In this document: in pieces, positions 17,600-26,304 of the stretch
How positions within the stretch are numbered: position 1 is the first letter of the stretch
How the letters are laid out: each line of letters begins with the position of its first letter
Made by a program: the position numbers and the translations under genes
The notes under the pieces: generated by a model
What the model was told of the DNA's origin: nothing
Seen by the model: the letters and a program-made list of their open reading frames with translations, nothing else
The model's database searches: none
Origin: Oscillospiraceae bacterium
GTDB taxonomy: Bacteria > Bacillota > Clostridia > Oscillospirales > Oscillospiraceae
Direction of reading: 5' to 3'
Length of the DNA: 64,000 nucleotides
Assembly: GCA_902791215.1 (NCBI GenBank)
Contig: CADAUZ010000012.1
Span: 62,001-126,000, forward strand

Positions 17600-18619
17600 A
17601 TGCTGTATTCAATCGTCGGCATCCTTGTCATCATTCTGGACCAGGCCGTGAAATTCTGGGTCTCCGATACCCTGTTCGGCACGGACGTGGTGCGCTTCAT
17701 CCCCGGGGTCATCAGCCTCGTCAACGTCCATAACGACGGCGCCGCTTTCAGCTTCCTGAGCGGCCAGGGCGCGCGCATCTATTTCATCATTGCCACCGTC
17801 GTGTTCGTGCTGCTGGTCATCATTGCTCTGGCCACCAACTTCATCCGCGGCAAGTTCTCCCGCTGGTGCCTAGTGTTCGTGGCGGCGGGCGGCCTTGCCA
17901 ACATGATCGACCGCGTGCTCTACGGCTATGTGCAGGACATGTTCAAGGTGGAGCTGTTCAACTTCGCCATCTTCAACGTGGCGGACGTGTTCATCACGGT
18001 CTTTTCCATCCTCTTTGCCCTGTCCATGATCTTCGAGCGCCCCGAGAGCGATCTCAACGACGTGCTGTACGAGATCGACGACGAGGACGAGAAGCCCAAG
18101 AAGGAGAAGAAGTCCCGCAAGGAGAAGAAGGCCGAGAAAGCCGCCGCGCTCGAGGCCAAGGCCGAGACCGGCGCCGAGGCCCTGCCCGCGCCGGAGCCGG
18201 AGAAGATGAGCAAGGTGCGCTCTGCCCGCAAGTCCCGCCAGGAGAAGTACGAGCAGGAATATGAGGAATACAAGGCCCAGCAGCGCGCCGCCATGAACCA
18301 GAAGGCAGCGCAGGAGCAGCCTGCCGCGCCCGCAGCGCCCGCACCCCAGACCAAGAGCGCCGAGAAGGCCGACGGTCCCGATCCCTTCGACGCCTGGGTG
18401 AAGGCCAATGCCAGGGCCGAGAAGAGCGAGGCTCAGTCCTACGCCGGACGCCTCATGGATACGCCCAAGCCGGATGCCCGCCCGACCCCCGCGCCCCAGC
18501 CGAAGGCTGCCGCACCCGCGCCCGCGCCGGTCGAAAAGCCGAAGCCCGCGCCCGCGCCGAAGCCCGCCCCGGCGGAGGACGAGTACAATCTGGACGATAT
18601 TCTGGCAGAGTTCAAGTAA
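17600..18619 (+). CDS. lspA: Lipoprotein signal peptidase LspA with long charged C-terminal tail
   Basis: Residues 1-147 are a normal signal peptidase II with four membrane helices; the catalytic aspartates are Asp104 (NMIDR) and Asp129 (NVADV), and NDGAAF is conserved. It removes signal peptides from prolipoproteins. Residues ~148-339 are an extra cytoplasmic tail rich in Lys/Glu/Ala and then Pro/Ala, probably partly coiled coil and otherwise disordered; LspA is usually 150-170 residues. The tail stays in frame and ends with an acidic DDILAEFK, so it is not a simple read-through. rluD follows, its usual partner. Confidence 0.93.
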   Translation: MLYSIVGILVIILDQAVKFWVSDTLFGTDVVRFIPGVISLVNVHNDGAAFSFLSGQGARIYFIIATVVFVLLVIIALATNFIRGKFSRWCLVFVAAGGLANMIDRVLYGYVQDMFKVELFNFAIFNVADVFITVFSILFALSMIFERPESDLNDVLYEIDDEDEKPKKEKKSRKEKKAEKAAALEAKAETGAEALPAPEPEKMSKVRSARKSRQEKYEQEYEEYKAQQRAAMNQKAAQEQPAAPAAPAPQTKSAEKADGPDPFDAWVKANARAEKSEAQSYAGRLMDTPKPDARPTPAPQPKAAAPAPAPVEKPKPAPAPKPAPAEDEYNLDDILAEFK

Positions 18620-18627
18620 GGACCGAA

Positions 18628-19548
18628 ATGGACGAAGAACGGATACAGATAACAGCCGAGGAGAGCGGAGAGAGGATCGACGCTCTCCTCGCGCGCGCCT
18701 TCCCGGCCCTCTCCCGCAGCCTTATCCAGAAATGCATGGAGGCGGGCGCGGTGACGGTCAACGGGAAAGCGGTGAAAAAGAACGCCCGGGGCAGCGCCGG
18801 GGATGAGATCGTCTTCGCCTTCCCCGAGACCGAGGCCCTGCCCGTCGAGGCCCAGGACATCCCCATCGACATCGTGTACGAGGACGGGGACCTTGCGGTC
18901 ATCAATAAGGCCCGCGGCATGGTGGTCCACCCCGCGCCGGGGCACCCGGACGGCACGCTGGTCAACGCTTTGCTCTTTCACTGCGGCGACAGCCTCTCCG
19001 GCATCGGCGGGGTGCAGCGGCCCGGCATCGTCCACCGCATCGACAAGGACACCTCGGGATTGCTCGTCGTGGCGAAGAACGACTTTGCCCACCAGGGCCT
19101 GTCCGCCCAGCTGAGCGATCACAGCTTATGCCGGGAGTATGAGGCGGTGGTCAACGGGGTGCTCCGCGAGGAGAGCGGCACGGTGGACAGACCCATCGGC
19201 AGACACCCCGTGGACCGCAAGCGCATGGCCGTGACCGAGAAAAACAGCAAGCGCGCCGTCACCCACTGGGAGCTGATGGAGAGCTACCAGGGCTATGCCC
19301 GGGTGCTCTGCCGCCTGGAGACCGGACGCACCCACCAGATCCGCGTGCACATGGCGAGCATCGGCCACCCCCTGCTCGGCGACGGGCTCTACGGGGCCAG
19401 GTGCCCGGACAAGGGCCTGGAGGGCCAGTGCCTGCACGCAAGGCGCCTGCGCCTCGTCCACCCCCGCACGGGCGAGGAAATGCAGTTTGAAGCCCCCCTG
19501 CCGGACTATTTCCGGGAGGTGCTCGCAAGACTCGGGCCGAGGATATGA
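18628..19548 (+). CDS. rluD: RluA/RluD family 23S rRNA pseudouridine synthase
   Basis: 306 residues. An N-terminal S4 RNA-binding domain (about 14-65) is followed by a pseudouridine synthase domain with the catalytic Asp139 in HRIDKDTSGL and the RTHQIRVHM motif. It is probably a large-subunit rRNA enzyme of the RluD/YlyB type; exact target uridines cannot be told. It starts 8 bp after lspA, the standard Firmicutes pairing. Confidence 0.92.
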   Translation: MDEERIQITAEESGERIDALLARAFPALSRSLIQKCMEAGAVTVNGKAVKKNARGSAGDEIVFAFPETEALPVEAQDIPIDIVYEDGDLAVINKARGMVVHPAPGHPDGTLVNALLFHCGDSLSGIGGVQRPGIVHRIDKDTSGLLVVAKNDFAHQGLSAQLSDHSLCREYEAVVNGVLREESGTVDRPIGRHPVDRKRMAVTEKNSKRAVTHWELMESYQGYARVLCRLETGRTHQIRVHMASIGHPLLGDGLYGARCPDKGLEGQCLHARRLRLVHPRTGEEMQFEAPLPDYFREVLARLGPRI

Positions 19549-19559
19549 AGAGAAAAGGG

Positions 19560-19799
19560 CGCGTTGCAAAATGATGTTATAACCTTGTCTATCGTAAAAA
19601 CTCTCATATCGCTGTAGGGGCCGACGCCCCCTCGGCGGCCCGACAGAGAAATCTCAACAACTGCATATATCCCCGGCAAATTCGCAATGGTTGTGCATTT
19701 TTTGCCGGGGATTTCTGTATAGAATTAAGCTGTGCCGCGCGGGCCGCCGAGGGCGTCGGCCCCTACGCTTAACGTATGAAAAATGTGTTTTGCAACGCG
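19560..19799. repeat. 240-bp element with 12-bp inverted ends, carrying a nested family A copy
   Basis: CGCGTTGCAAAA at 19560-19571 is perfectly inverted at 19788-19799. Inside lies family A copy 2, 19614-19766 (GTAGGGG...CCCCTAC), which itself contains the hairpin ATCCCCGGCAAA/TTTGCCGGGGAT. No ORF of note. Confidence 0.65.
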
Positions 19800-19832
19800 T
19801 CCTTCAATGTGTCGACAAACCATAAATAGGGA

Positions 19833-20057
19833 GTCATTCCGAGCCAGTGCGCACACTGGCGTGGGAATCCGTTCTCCCAGCGGCCAGCTTAAGAAGTGGC
19901 TTGTATCAATGGTTTGCCATTCAGCGAGCAGATGCGGATTGCCACACCAACGCGACGCGCGAGAAACATTCTGACGCGCGATTTACGCGCGACATTCAAG
20001 GCTTGACCGTGACGCGATCCTTGCTTGTCGTGACATCGGTCACTGGTTCGCAATGAC
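19833..20057. repeat. 225-bp MITE-like element with 17-bp imperfect inverted ends
   Basis: The left end gtcattccgagccagtg and the right end cactggttcgcaatgac match in inverted orientation at 15 of 17 positions. The left end contains the CCAGTGCGCACACTGG core (19844-19859) also found in family B. The interior has repeated GCGCG words and no transposase. From 20058 to 20203 I see nothing beyond a fragment resembling a TTCGCTTCGCTCAGAA-type intergenic repeat. Confidence 0.65.
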
Positions 20058-20203
20058 ACAGAACGGCTGTTTTCGCCATTGAATAAGGCCAAGACTGAAT
20101 AGTTACCTCCCGAGAAAGATTTTTTGCTTCGCTCAGAAGGACACGGCGTTTTGCGACAGCCCCTTCTTTCGCCTGTTATCTTTTTCGCAAACGGCTTTTT
20201 GTG

Positions 20204-20232
20204 TTGAATACCGGTATCTTTTCTGCTAATAT
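20204..20232 (+). promoter_or_regulatory. Promoter of glyS
   Basis: TTGAAT (20204-20209), a 17-bp spacer and TAATAT (20227-20232). It would give a leader of about 250 nt containing the 72-bp tandem repeat. Confidence 0.65.
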
Positions 20233-20258
20233 ATAGTTTTGTCGGAACAAACAGCGGA

Positions 20259-20431
20259 GGCGGACGACCAACCGCTCCGACTATCACCCAGAGTATGTGT
20301 GCGGGATGTCATCACCTGTACCATGTACCAGGGCGGACGACCAGATACTCCGATTTTTACCCAGTTACGTGGGCGGGATGCTACCACCTGTACCATGTAA
20401 CAGGGCGGACGACCAGGTACCGACCTGCGCC
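20259..20431. repeat. 72-bp tandem repeat in the glyS leader
   Basis: GGCGGACGACCA recurs at 20259, 20332 and 20404 (73- and 72-bp spacing). Two full units and the start of a third share CACCTGTACCATGTA and GCGGGATG segments. It lies downstream of the glyS promoter and would be transcribed. Confidence 0.75.
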
Positions 20432-20493
20432 CAAAGTCCGACGTTATTAAAATCTCTGCGGCGGCCAGCCGTGGGAAAGGATGTAAAAAGAAA

Positions 20494-21854
20494 ATGGAAC
20501 ACAACGAAAAGACAATGGACAAGATCGTAGCGCTGTGCAAGAACCGCGGCTTTGTGTACGCGGGCAGCGAGATCTACGGCGGGCTTGCAAACTCCTGGGA
20601 CTACGGCCCCCTCGGCGTGGAGTTCAAGAACAACGTGAAGAAGGCATGGCTCAAGAAGTTCGTGCAGGAGAGCGAGTACAACGTCGGCCTCGACGCCGCC
20701 ATCCTCATGAACCCCCAGACCTGGGTCACCACCGGCCACGTCTCCAGCTTCTCCGACCCCCTGCTCGACTGCAAGGCCTGCAAGGCCAGACACAGAGCCG
20801 ACAAGCTCATCGGCGACGTGCACCACGACGTCAACGTCGACGCCATGAGCTTCGACGAGATGGACGCGTTCATTGCCTCTCATGACGATATTCTCTGCCC
20901 CGTCTGCGGCAAGCACGACTTCACCCCCATCCGCAAGTTCAACCTCATGTTCAAGACCGCCATCGGCGTGACCGAGGACTCCTCCTCCGTCTGCTACCTG
21001 CGCCCCGAGACCGCACAGGGCATCTTTGTCAACTTCGCCAACATCCAGCGAACCACCCGTCGCAAGCTGCCCTTCGGCGTGTGCCAGGTGGGCAAGGCCT
21101 TCCGCAACGAGATCACCCCGGGCAACTTCACGTTCCGCACCCGCGAGTTTGAGCAGATGGAGTGCGAAGGCTCACCTCCCTCGGCATCAAGGAGGAGCAC
21201 CTGAGACTGCGCGACCATGAGAAGGCCGAGCTCGCCTTCTACTCCCGCGCCACGACCGACATCGAGTACGCCTTCCCGTTCACCGACTGGGGTGAGCTGT
21301 GGGGCATCGCCGACCGCACCGACTACGACCTGGGCCGCCACCAGGAGGCCAGCGGCAAGGATCTGACCTACTACGACCAGGACGCAAACGAGCACTACAT
21401 CCCCTACGTCATCGAGCCGTCCCTCGGCTGCGACCGCGTGGCCCTCGCCTTCCTGTGCGAAGCTTATGACGAGGAAGTCGTCGGCCAGGACAAGAAGGGC
21501 AACGATGATGTCCGCACGGTCCTGCACCTGCACCCGGCGCTGGCTCCCTTCAAGTGCGCGATCCTGCCGCTGAGCAAGAAGGAAGTGCTCACCGGCCCCG
21601 CCATGGAGCTTTACCGTGAGCTCAGTAAGGAGTTCATGTGCGATTACGACGAGACCGGCTCCATCGGCAAGCGCTACCGCCGCGAGGACGAGATCGGTAC
21701 CCCGTTCTGCATCACCTTCGACTTCAACACCGTCGGCACCGAGACCGATGTCGCCGACCACTGCGTCACCATCCGCGAGCGCGACACCATGCAGCAGGTC
21801 CGCATCCCCATCTCCGAGGTCAAGGACTACATCGCCGAGAGAGTGAAGTTTTAA
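20494..21854 (+). pseudogene. glyS: Glycyl-tRNA synthetase gene with internal frameshifting deletion
   Basis: Class II homodimeric GlyRS. Residues 1 to ~224 (through TREFEQME) are in one frame, which then runs to a stop at 21204. From about 21165 the protein resumes in another frame ([11 protein letters not shown]) and continues to 21854. The homologous stretch FFxKPGxDxEWxxYW, about 20 residues, is absent at the junction near 21160-21172. Missing length judged from a clostridial homologue is ~64 nt, not a multiple of three. Both flanking parts keep strong conservation, so the lesion is recent or an assembly error; the gene is normally essential. Confidence 0.85.
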
Positions 21855-21880
21855 TATATTTTGAAAGACAGGTATTATCT

Positions 21881-23770
21881 GTGAAAAACGGATTTATCAA
21901 GGTCGCTGCCGCCGCGCCTGTGATCAAGGTCTGCGACTGCGACTATAATGCGGACAGGGTCATTGAAACCATTGAAAAGGCGGAGAAGCTGGGTGTGAAG
22001 GTGCTGGCCTTCCCGGCGCTGACGCTCACGGGCGTGGAGTGCCGCGACCTCTTCCGGCACCGCGTGCTGCTCGACGGGGCGGAAAAGGCGCTTGCCAAGG
22101 TCGTCGCCGCAACGAAGGGCAAGGATATGCTCGTGCTTGTCGGCACGCCTGTCAGTGTCGGCCAGGCGGTCACCAGCGCCGCCGCCGCGGTTTCCGACGG
22201 GGAGCTTCTGGCTTTGATCCCCCAGCGCCGCGCATCCGCAAAGTTTATGGCTGACAACGGCAAGTATCATACGATCGACTCCGAGGTAATCGGCGCCGAG
22301 GATGTCTTTTGCGAGCCCGACGCCATCATCTGGTGCCAGGGCCTGCCGGCTCTCGGCATCGCCGTGGAGCTTGGGCCCGACCTGGACAATATCCGGTCAT
22401 ACGAGGCGCAGAACGCCCGTGCGGGCGCGACGCTCATTGTCAAGATGGCGGACTTCCCGCAGACGGTGTATTCCACCCGGGATGCCGAGCTGAACGCGAA
22501 ATACGAATCCCGCCACAACACCGCCGCCGTGATGCTCGCCGCCCCCGGCAAGGGCGAGAGCAGCACCGACAATGCCTATTCCGGCCTCTGCCTGGTGGCG
22601 GAAAACGGCGACATTCTTGCCGAGACCGAGGGCGAGGACAGCTTTGCTGTCACAGAGATCGACGTGGAATACCTCGAAAACCTCCGCCGTCAGAGCGGGG
22701 ACTTCGACTGGATCGACGAGGACTATACCGCCATCGCCTGGAACTGCGCGCCCGTGGACACCGCCCTCACCCGCAAGTTCAACAAGCACCCGCACCTGCC
22801 CGATAATTCCGCGGACCTGCCCGCTTACTGCGAGCGCGTGCTGGATATCCAGGTCTCCGCGCTCGTCAAGCGCATGAAATACGCAAACCTCGACCACTGC
22901 GTGGTGGGCATCTCCGGCGGCGTGGACTCGACCCTCGCGGTCATGGTCTCCGCCATGGCGGTAAAGCGCATGGGCTATCCCAGCACCAACGTTATCGCCT
23001 GCACCATGCCCTGCTTCGGCACCTCCAGCCGCACCAAGTCAAACGCCGTGATCGTCGCCGAGCAGTGGGGCTGCGATGTGCGTGTCATCGACATCACCAA
23101 GTCCGTCCTCCAGCACTTCGACGACATCGGCCATGCCCACGACGACTACTCCCTGGCCTTTGAAAACGCCCAGGCGAGAGAGCGCACCCAGGTTTTGATG
23201 GACATTGCCAACAAGTGCAACGGCCTCGACGTCGGCACCGAGGATCTCAGTGAGTTTATCGACGGCTGGTGCACCTACAACGGCGACCACACCAGCATGT
23301 ACGATGTGAACATGGGCCTGACCAAGACCCAGGTGCGCGCGAATGTCAGCCATATTGCCGCGACCACGGAGGATAAGGTCCTCAAGGCGGCGCTCTATGA
23401 CGTGCTCGACTGCCCCGTGACGCCGGAGCTGCTGCCCATCCATGACGACATGATCGAGCAGAAGAGCGAGGACGCTGTCGGTTCCTACTCCCTCCAGGAC
23501 TTCTTTACCCACCATATCCTCATCAACGGCTTTGCCCCGTCCAAGGTCTTCCGCCTTGCCAAGGCGGCCTACGGGGACGAGTTTACGGACGAGGAGCTCA
23601 AGCACTGGCTCACCAGCTGGTGCAAGCGCCTCTTCTCCCAGCAGTTCAAGCGCTCCTGCCTGATGGACGGCCCGGCCGTGCAGGCGTTCAGCGTCTCCCC
23701 GCGCACAGGATTCCTGATCCCCTCCGACGGCGAGGCCGCGCTGTTTTTAGCTGATCTGGAGAAAATATAA
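21881..23770 (+). CDS. nadE: NAD+ synthetase with degenerate glutaminase (nitrilase) domain
   Basis: 629 residues, GTG start. The C-terminal synthetase domain has an intact ATP-pyrophosphatase loop SGGVDS (345-350) and should amidate deamido-NAD. The N-terminal nitrilase-fold domain aligns along its length, but the catalytic triad positions are changed: FPELxLTG Glu becomes Ala46, the VPK Lys becomes Gln115 and the VELCEDLW Cys becomes Gly165. The enzyme therefore probably uses free ammonia rather than glutamine. The upstream GACAGG is a modest ribosome binding site; the gene starts 26 bp after glyS. Confidence 0.93.
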   Translation: MKNGFIKVAAAAPVIKVCDCDYNADRVIETIEKAEKLGVKVLAFPALTLTGVECRDLFRHRVLLDGAEKALAKVVAATKGKDMLVLVGTPVSVGQAVTSAAAAVSDGELLALIPQRRASAKFMADNGKYHTIDSEVIGAEDVFCEPDAIIWCQGLPALGIAVELGPDLDNIRSYEAQNARAGATLIVKMADFPQTVYSTRDAELNAKYESRHNTAAVMLAAPGKGESSTDNAYSGLCLVAENGDILAETEGEDSFAVTEIDVEYLENLRRQSGDFDWIDEDYTAIAWNCAPVDTALTRKFNKHPHLPDNSADLPAYCERVLDIQVSALVKRMKYANLDHCVVGISGGVDSTLAVMVSAMAVKRMGYPSTNVIACTMPCFGTSSRTKSNAVIVAEQWGCDVRVIDITKSVLQHFDDIGHAHDDYSLAFENAQARERTQVLMDIANKCNGLDVGTEDLSEFIDGWCTYNGDHTSMYDVNMGLTKTQVRANVSHIAATTEDKVLKAALYDVLDCPVTPELLPIHDDMIEQKSEDAVGSYSLQDFFTHHILINGFAPSKVFRLAKAAYGDEFTDEELKHWLTSWCKRLFSQQFKRSCLMDGPAVQAFSVSPRTGFLIPSDGEAALFLADLEKI

Positions 23771-23791
23771 AAATGCCTCCCCCACAAGGTC

Positions 23792-23944
23792 ACCTCTAAA
23801 AACTCCTGCCCGGCGCTGCGCCGGAGCTTTTGCCCCAGCTTTTCGTGTAAAAAACTTGAAATCCACAAAGGATTCCTGCGTTTTTTGCCCTTCAATCTGA
23901 GACAAAATCTCTCGGCGCATCACCAGACCTGTGTTTTTAGAGGT
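23792..23944. repeat. 153-bp inverted-end repeat (family D)
   Basis: ACCTCTAAAAAC at 23792-23803 is perfectly inverted at 23933-23944. The interior has no coding potential and no transposase. A family B copy abuts its right end. Confidence 0.65.
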
Positions 23945-23945
23945 T

Positions 23946-24037
23946 CCCGAAAGGGGAGGTGGCCGAAGGCCGGAGGGGTTGACCCCTCAGTCACGGCGGC
24001 TTGCCGCCGCGACAGCTCCCCTTTCCGGGGAGCCAAA
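23946..24037. repeat. Palindromic repeat family B, copy 3 (shortened)
   Basis: CCCGAAAGGGGAGG at the left, GACCCCTCAGTCACGGCGG in the middle and CTCCCCTTTCCGGGGAGCCAA at the right correspond to the outer and inner modules of family B, without the CCAGTGCGCACACTGG core. Confidence 0.7.
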
Positions 24038-24056
24038 CAGTAAAGGAGGCCCACAA

Positions 24057-24251
24057 ATGGACAGTAAAAAAATCGTCTATGCAGCTCTGGCAGCGCTCAT
24101 TGCCATCGCTCTGATCGTGCTGCTCATCAAGATCGTGAGCGGGGCCTTCACCCTGCTCAACGGCACGTTCAACACCATCATCGGCCTGATTGTTATCATC
24201 GCGCTGGTGGTCATCGTGATCTGGATGTTCCGCTACGCGAGTAAACATTGA
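24057..24251 (+). CDS. Small two-helix membrane protein
   Basis: 64 residues with two hydrophobic segments (about 6-30 and 38-58) and a basic C-terminus. No family recognised. A strong AAAGGAGG lies 7 nt upstream of the ATG and a strong terminator lies just downstream, which supports a genuinely expressed single gene. It lies convergent to the antiporter operon. Confidence 0.75.
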   Translation: MDSKKIVYAALAALIAIALIVLLIKIVSGAFTLLNGTFNTIIGLIVIIALVVIVIWMFRYASKH

Positions 24252-24265
24252 CACCGGATAGAGTA

Positions 24266-24313
24266 AACCCCCGTCGGACACATGCACCGTGTCCGACGGG
24301 GGTTCTCTTTTTA
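24266..24313 (+). terminator. Intrinsic terminator
   Basis: A 16-bp perfect stem (24266-24281 with 24289-24304) followed by CTCTTTTTA. It ends the small membrane protein gene on the plus strand; it lies 9 bp from the 3' end of the opposing operon and may also stop that. Confidence 0.85.
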
Positions 24314-24321
24314 TATTGCGT

Positions 24322-26304
24322 TTACCGCAGCATGTTCCAGGCGGCAAGCGCCATCAGTGCCAGCACGCCGCAGGCGGCGTAAAAAAGGTCAGAGGAGAAG
24401 CTGCGCTCGACGCGGCTTCTCTCGCTCTGTTTGGAGTAAGCGGAGAACTGCTCGTCCTCGGGCGGGACGACCTTGTCCTTCGCGCCGAGAAACAGCAGAT
24501 CCACCGTGCCGTAAATCAGTAGCGCACCGACAGACTCCACGAGCCTCGCCGCTGCACCGCCCGCAAAGCTCAGCCCCCTGAGGGCGGGGCGGTATACCGC
24601 GTCCTCGAGGTCAAGGCCCTTCGGCCACACGTTGCGGTAGACTTCATGCCCGTCCTCTTTCCGCGTCAGCCACTTCATGCCGACAAAGAGGAAGACCAGC
24701 ACGCCGATCGTGATGGAGATGGCGGCGCCCTTGAGATTCCCCAGCGAGAAGTAATTGACCACGTGGGCCATGGGTTCCCGGCGGAAGAAGGGCAGGGCGT
24801 AGGCCGCGATCTTGTCCATGGTCAGATGCGCCGTCAGACCGAGCAGCGGCATGAGCAGCCCGCCGATCGCCAGCACCGCGCCCGTCATGGGGCTCATGTA
24901 CGGGGTCTTCTGGTGCTGGTGCTCGGGCTTCTCCGCGACGAAGATGATGTAGAAAAGCCGCGTCATGTACGCAAGCGTCAGGCCGCCGGAGAGAAGGAAA
25001 ATCCATTCCACAGCCCGGTAGGGCGCGGCGGAGAGGCCGTGCTCCGTGAGGTGCTCGCAGTACTCGACGATCCCCTCGTGCAGCAGCGTCTTGCTGATGT
25101 AACCGCCGAAGCCCGGGATGCCCGCGATGGAGCACGCGCCGGAGAGGAAGGCCAGTTTCAGCAGCGGCTTGTCTTTGCCGAAGCCGCGCACGTCGTTGAG
25201 GTCCAGCGAGTGGACGTTGAAGTACACCACGCCCGCAGCCACAAAGAGGGTCAGTTTAATCAGCGAGTGATTCAGGATGTGCAGCACCGCGCCGCAGGCG
25301 GCGATGGAGCCGTGCTCGCCGAGCAGGACGCACATCGAAACGCCCGTCAGGATGAAGCCGATCTGGCTCATGGACGAGCAGGCGAGCGTGCGCTTGAGGT
25401 CAACAGAAAAGACCGCCAGCAGCGCGCCGAGGAACATGGTGATGACCGCGGGGACGAGCAGGAGATTGCCCCAGCCGGGCACACCGTCAAAGAGCCAGCA
25501 GGAGATGCCGATGATACCGAACACGCCGCTCTTGGTGAGGATGCCGGACAGCAGAGCGCTTGCGGGCGCGGGGGCCACGGGGTGGGCCTTCGGCAGCCAG
25601 ATGTGCAGCGGGAACATGCCCGCCTTCGCGCCGAAGCCGACGAGGGCGCAGACGCCGACGGTCCAGCGCAGGCGCGGGCTCAGCGCGGGGGCATAGCGGA
25701 CGATGTCCTCAAAGCGCAGCATGGAATAATACGACACAGCGCTTAACTCGTCCTCCGCCAAAACAAGCTTTGAGATGGCGTTATCCAGCAGAAACAGGCC
25801 CATGAGCATCGTAAGGCCGCCGATGACCGCGATAAACAGATAAGTCTCACTCGCACGGATAGCCTCGGGCGTCTCATTCTGTACGACCCAGACGTAGGAG
25901 GTGAAGCTCATGATCTCAAAGAAGACAAAGAGCGTCATGAGGTCGGCGGCGAGGAACACGCCCTCGAGCGCCCCGAGGGTCCAGAGGTAGAACAGGAAGT
26001 AACGGCCGTTGGCACGGGCACCGGAGAAATACTCGGGAGAGGCCAGCGCCGTCATGACCCACATGAAGCCCGCCAGCGTCGCCATCACAGTGCGCAGGCC
26101 GCCTGCCTTGAAGTAGATGCCGTTGCCGCAGAAGAAGTCGATGCTCTCTGCAAGCTCCGGGTCGCCCACCAGCAGGAGGCCCATCACGAACACCGCGCCG
26201 GAGACGGCGATCGCCGGGGTGAACCAGGCCCGCTCCGAGTTGCGGCAGATGGGATAACACACCAGCGCCGCGATCATGGGCAGGAAAACCATTAAAATAA
26301 GCAT
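24322..26304 (-). CDS. NuoL/MrpA-like proton-conducting membrane subunit
   Basis: 660 residues, the longest of the four antiporter-type subunits and the last gene of the operon. Conserved proton-path residues: Glu in FVFFEIMS (helix 5), Lys in GFGAKAGMFPLHIWLP (helix 7) and Lys in ILTKSG (helix 8). After the 14-helix core there is an extension with two or more further hydrophobic segments and an EDAVYRPAL segment, like the C-terminal part of NuoL/HyfB-type proteins. It acts in the membrane as an ion-translocating subunit. Its start touches the stop of the preceding gene. Confidence 0.87.
   Translation of the reverse strand: MLILMVFLPMIAALVCYPICRNSERAWFTPAIAVSGAVFVMGLLLVGDPELAESIDFFCGNGIYFKAGGLRTVMATLAGFMWVMTALASPEYFSGARANGRYFLFYLWTLGALEGVFLAADLMTLFVFFEIMSFTSYVWVVQNETPEAIRASETYLFIAVIGGLTMLMGLFLLDNAISKLVLAEDELSAVSYYSMLRFEDIVRYAPALSPRLRWTVGVCALVGFGAKAGMFPLHIWLPKAHPVAPAPASALLSGILTKSGVFGIIGISCWLFDGVPGWGNLLLVPAVITMFLGALLAVFSVDLKRTLACSSMSQIGFILTGVSMCVLLGEHGSIAACGAVLHILNHSLIKLTLFVAAGVVYFNVHSLDLNDVRGFGKDKPLLKLAFLSGACSIAGIPGFGGYISKTLLHEGIVEYCEHLTEHGLSAAPYRAVEWIFLLSGGLTLAYMTRLFYIIFVAEKPEHQHQKTPYMSPMTGAVLAIGGLLMPLLGLTAHLTMDKIAAYALPFFRREPMAHVVNYFSLGNLKGAAISITIGVLVFLFVGMKWLTRKEDGHEVYRNVWPKGLDLEDAVYRPALRGLSFAGGAAARLVESVGALLIYGTVDLLFLGAKDKVVPPEDEQFSAYSKQSERSRVERSFSSDLFYAACGVLALMALAAWNMLR

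Noticed and set aside
20259..20431. CRISPR-like array
   Set aside because: Units are directly tandem at 72-73 bp without unique spacers and there are no cas genes.
20226..20540. 104-codon minus-strand frame over the 72-bp tandem repeat
   Set aside because: Its repetitive protein is only the translation of the tandem DNA repeat; there is no ribosome binding site and the region lies in the glyS leader.
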